From Beijerinckiaceae bacterium (GTDB lineage: Bacteria; Pseudomonadota; Alphaproteobacteria; Rhizobiales; Beijerinckiaceae), in contig CANCSY010000047.1 of NCBI GenBank assembly GCA_947380915.1, positions 1 through 16,694 on the forward strand: a DNA stretch of 16,694 nt. The letters are read 5' to 3'. Positions 15,182 to 16,694 of the stretch are shown here, in pieces. The translations under genes were made by a program, and so were the position numbers. The notes beneath the pieces are model-generated. The model was given only the letters and a program-made list of their open reading frames with translations, was not told the DNA's origin and ran no database searches. Position 1 is the stretch's first letter. Every line of letters begins with the position of its first letter.

Positions 15182-16587
15182 AACTTCCGCGTGAGCTTGG
15201 CCCCATTCATTTCGTCGGCATTGGCGGCATCGGCATGTCCGGCATCGCCGAGGTGCTGCTCAATCTCGGTTACGAAGTGCAGGGTTCCGACGCCAGCGAC
15301 AGCGCCAATGTGAAGCGCCTGCGCGACAAGGGCGCCACCGTGTTCATCGGGCACGACGCCGCCAATCTCGGCAAGGCCGCCGTGGTGGTGGTCTCCACCG
15401 CCATCCGCCGCGACAATGCGGAACTGATGGGCGCGCGCGAGCGGCGCCTGCCGGTGGTGCGCCGCGCTGAAATGCTCGCCGAACTCATGCGCCTCAAGCA
15501 GTGCATCGCCATCGCGGGCACCCATGGCAAGACGACGACCACCTCCATGGTGGCGACCCTGCTGGACAAGGGCGGCTTTGATCCTACGGTCATCAATGGC
15601 GGCATCATCAACGCCTATGGCACCAATGCGCGCCTTGGCGAGGGCGAGTGGATGGTGGTGGAGGCGGACGAGAGCGACGGCACCTTCCTTAAACTGCCCG
15701 CCGACATCGCCATCGTGACCAATATCGACCCCGAGCATCTCGACCATTTCAAGACCTTCGACGCCGTGAAGGAAGCCTTCCGCACGCTGGTTGAGAATCT
15801 GCCCTTCTATGGCTTCGCGGTCATGTGCCTCGATCATCCCACCGTGCAGGAGCTTGTGGGCCGCATCGAGGACCGGCGCGTCATCACCTATGGCGAGAAT
15901 CCGCAGGCGGATGTGCGCCTGCTCGATGTGGAGCTGGCGGGCGGCGTGTGCCGATTCAATGTGCTGGTGCGCGATCGCAAGACCTCCCGCGCCACCTATC
16001 TGGAGAATGTCGTGCTGCCCATGCCGGGCCATCACAACGCCCTCAACGCCACAGCGGCCATCGCTGTGGCCTATGAGTTGGGCATGTCGGTGGAGGCGAT
16101 CCGGGCGGGGCTTGCGGGCTTTGGCGGCGTCAAGCGCCGCTTCACCCGCACGGGCGACTGGAACGGCGCCATGATCTTCGACGATTATGGCCATCACCCC
16201 GTCGAGATCGCCGCTGTGCTGCGCGCGGCCCGCGCCTCCACGCGGGGCCAAGTCATCGCGGTGGTCCAGCCCCATCGCTTCTCGCGCCTGCAGGCCCTGT
16301 TCGACCAATTTGCGACCTGCTTCAACGATGCGGATGCGGTGATCGTGGCCGATGTCTATGCGGCCGGCGAAAAGCCCATCGAGGGCGTGGATCGCGCGCA
16401 CCTTGTCTCCGCCATCAAGGCCCATGGCCATCGGCAGGTGATCTCGCTGGCGGGTCCCGAGGGCCTGCCCGCCATCGTGCGTGATCTAGCCCAGCCCGGC
16501 GACTATGTGGTCTGCCTCGGGGCGGGCAACATCACCCAGTGGGCCTATGCCTTGCCAGAGCAGCTGGCGGCGGGAGGGGCGGCGTGA
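15178..16587 (+). CDS. murC: UDP-N-acetylmuramate--L-alanine ligase MurC
   Basis: MurC attaches the first stem residue, L-alanine, to UDP-MurNAc using ATP. The 469-residue protein begins with the dinucleotide-fold GIGGIGMSG (14-22) and has the P-loop GTHGKTTT (114-121). EADESDGTF and [11 protein letters not shown] follow in the central domain, then [29 protein letters not shown] and QPHRFSRL toward the C-terminus. All are characteristic of MurC rather than Mpl. The ATG at 15178 overlaps the murG stop (ATGA), with GGAGA 8 bases upstream. The stop overlaps the GTG start of murB. Confidence 0.98.
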   Translation: MKLPRELGPIHFVGIGGIGMSGIAEVLLNLGYEVQGSDASDSANVKRLRDKGATVFIGHDAANLGKAAVVVVSTAIRRDNAELMGARERRLPVVRRAEMLAELMRLKQCIAIAGTHGKTTTTSMVATLLDKGGFDPTVINGGIINAYGTNARLGEGEWMVVEADESDGTFLKLPADIAIVTNIDPEHLDHFKTFDAVKEAFRTLVENLPFYGFAVMCLDHPTVQELVGRIEDRRVITYGENPQADVRLLDVELAGGVCRFNVLVRDRKTSRATYLENVVLPMPGHHNALNATAAIAVAYELGMSVEAIRAGLAGFGGVKRRFTRTGDWNGAMIFDDYGHHPVEIAAVLRAARASTRGQVIAVVQPHRFSRLQALFDQFATCFNDADAVIVADVYAAGEKPIEGVDRAHLVSAIKAHGHRQVISLAGPEGLPAIVRDLAQPGDYVVCLGAGNITQWAYALPEQLAAGGAA

Positions 16588-16694
16588 GCTTTCCCGACAT
16601 CGCCTCCGCGCTTTCGGCTGACATGCCGGAGCTGCGCGGACGGCTCGCCGCCAACCAGCCGCTGGCGCCCTATACCTGGTTTCGCGTGGGCGGG
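16584..16694 (+). CDS. murB: UDP-N-acetylenolpyruvoylglucosamine reductase MurB, 3' end cut by window edge
   Basis: MurB is the FAD-dependent reductase that converts UDP-GlcNAc-enolpyruvate to UDP-MurNAc. Only 37 codons are in the window, but they carry the conserved N-terminal segment [20 protein letters not shown], which leads into the FAD-binding domain. The start is taken as GTG 16584, overlapping the murC stop as GTGA, with GGGAGGGG at 16572-16579 as ribosome binding site. An in-frame ATG (codon 14) is possible but lacks such a site. murB directly after murC is the usual alphaproteobacterial order; ddl, ftsQ, ftsA and ftsZ would be expected downstream. Confidence 0.93.
   Translation, partial: MSFPDIASALSADMPELRGRLAANQPLAPYTWFRVGG

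Noticed and set aside
15055..16431. 458-codon minus-strand open frame opposite murC
   Set aside because: It is antisense to murC, whose motifs are all intact; the His- and Gly-rich translation resembles a composition artefact.
1..16694. Mobile elements, CRISPR arrays, tRNA or rRNA genes, prophage or defence genes
   Set aside because: Nearly all of the window is accounted for by recognised coding regions, and the two intergenic regions show no transposase, direct-repeat array or RNA gene signature.

Overview
The window is GC-rich, densely coding bacterial DNA. Its core is the division and cell wall (dcw) cluster, in the order mraZ-rsmH-ftsL-ftsI-murE-murF-mraY-murD-ftsW-murG-murC-murB. That order, with murB directly after murC, and the character of the short FtsL, MraZ and OpgC-type proteins, point to an alphaproteobacterium, most likely of the Hyphomicrobiales (Rhizobiales). 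This placement is inferred from gene order and protein character, not from any search. The MurE substrate motif DNPR indicates ordinary meso-diaminopimelate peptidoglycan.

Left part (1-3475, minus strand): ettA, an ABC-F translation factor cut by the left edge, and upstream of it a two-gene unit: an OpgC-type membrane acyltransferase followed, with an ATGA stop/start overlap, by an exported SGNH hydrolase. A hairpin ending in six U residues (1441-1468) lies after the hydrolase gene and only 16 bases before the ettA start codon.

Middle (about 3476-3766): a divergent intergenic region. It holds a likely promoter for the dcw cluster (TTGACG-N17-TATCCC, 3627-3655). Overlapping it is an array of 5-base boxes at exact 10-base spacing (3632-3666) that matches the known MraZ operator pattern TGGGN-N5-TGGGN. 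It also holds an AT-rich patch that may carry the opgC promoter.

Right part (3767-16694, plus strand): twelve tightly packed genes, the last (murB) cut by the right edge. Neighbouring genes overlap by 1 or 4 bases or are separated by at most 12 bases, so this reads as a single transcription unit. MurE, MurF, MurD, MurC and MurB act in cytoplasmic UDP-MurNAc-pentapeptide synthesis. MraY and MurG make lipid I and lipid II on the membrane. FtsW and FtsI polymerise and crosslink septal peptidoglycan. FtsL is a divisome scaffold, RsmH methylates 16S rRNA, and MraZ is the likely autoregulator.

No mobile elements, CRISPR arrays, tRNA or rRNA genes were seen. The region is mostly conserved housekeeping DNA. 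The items most worth a second look are the MraZ box array on the dcw promoter, the opgC-SGNH pair, and the terminator-like hairpin just before ettA.
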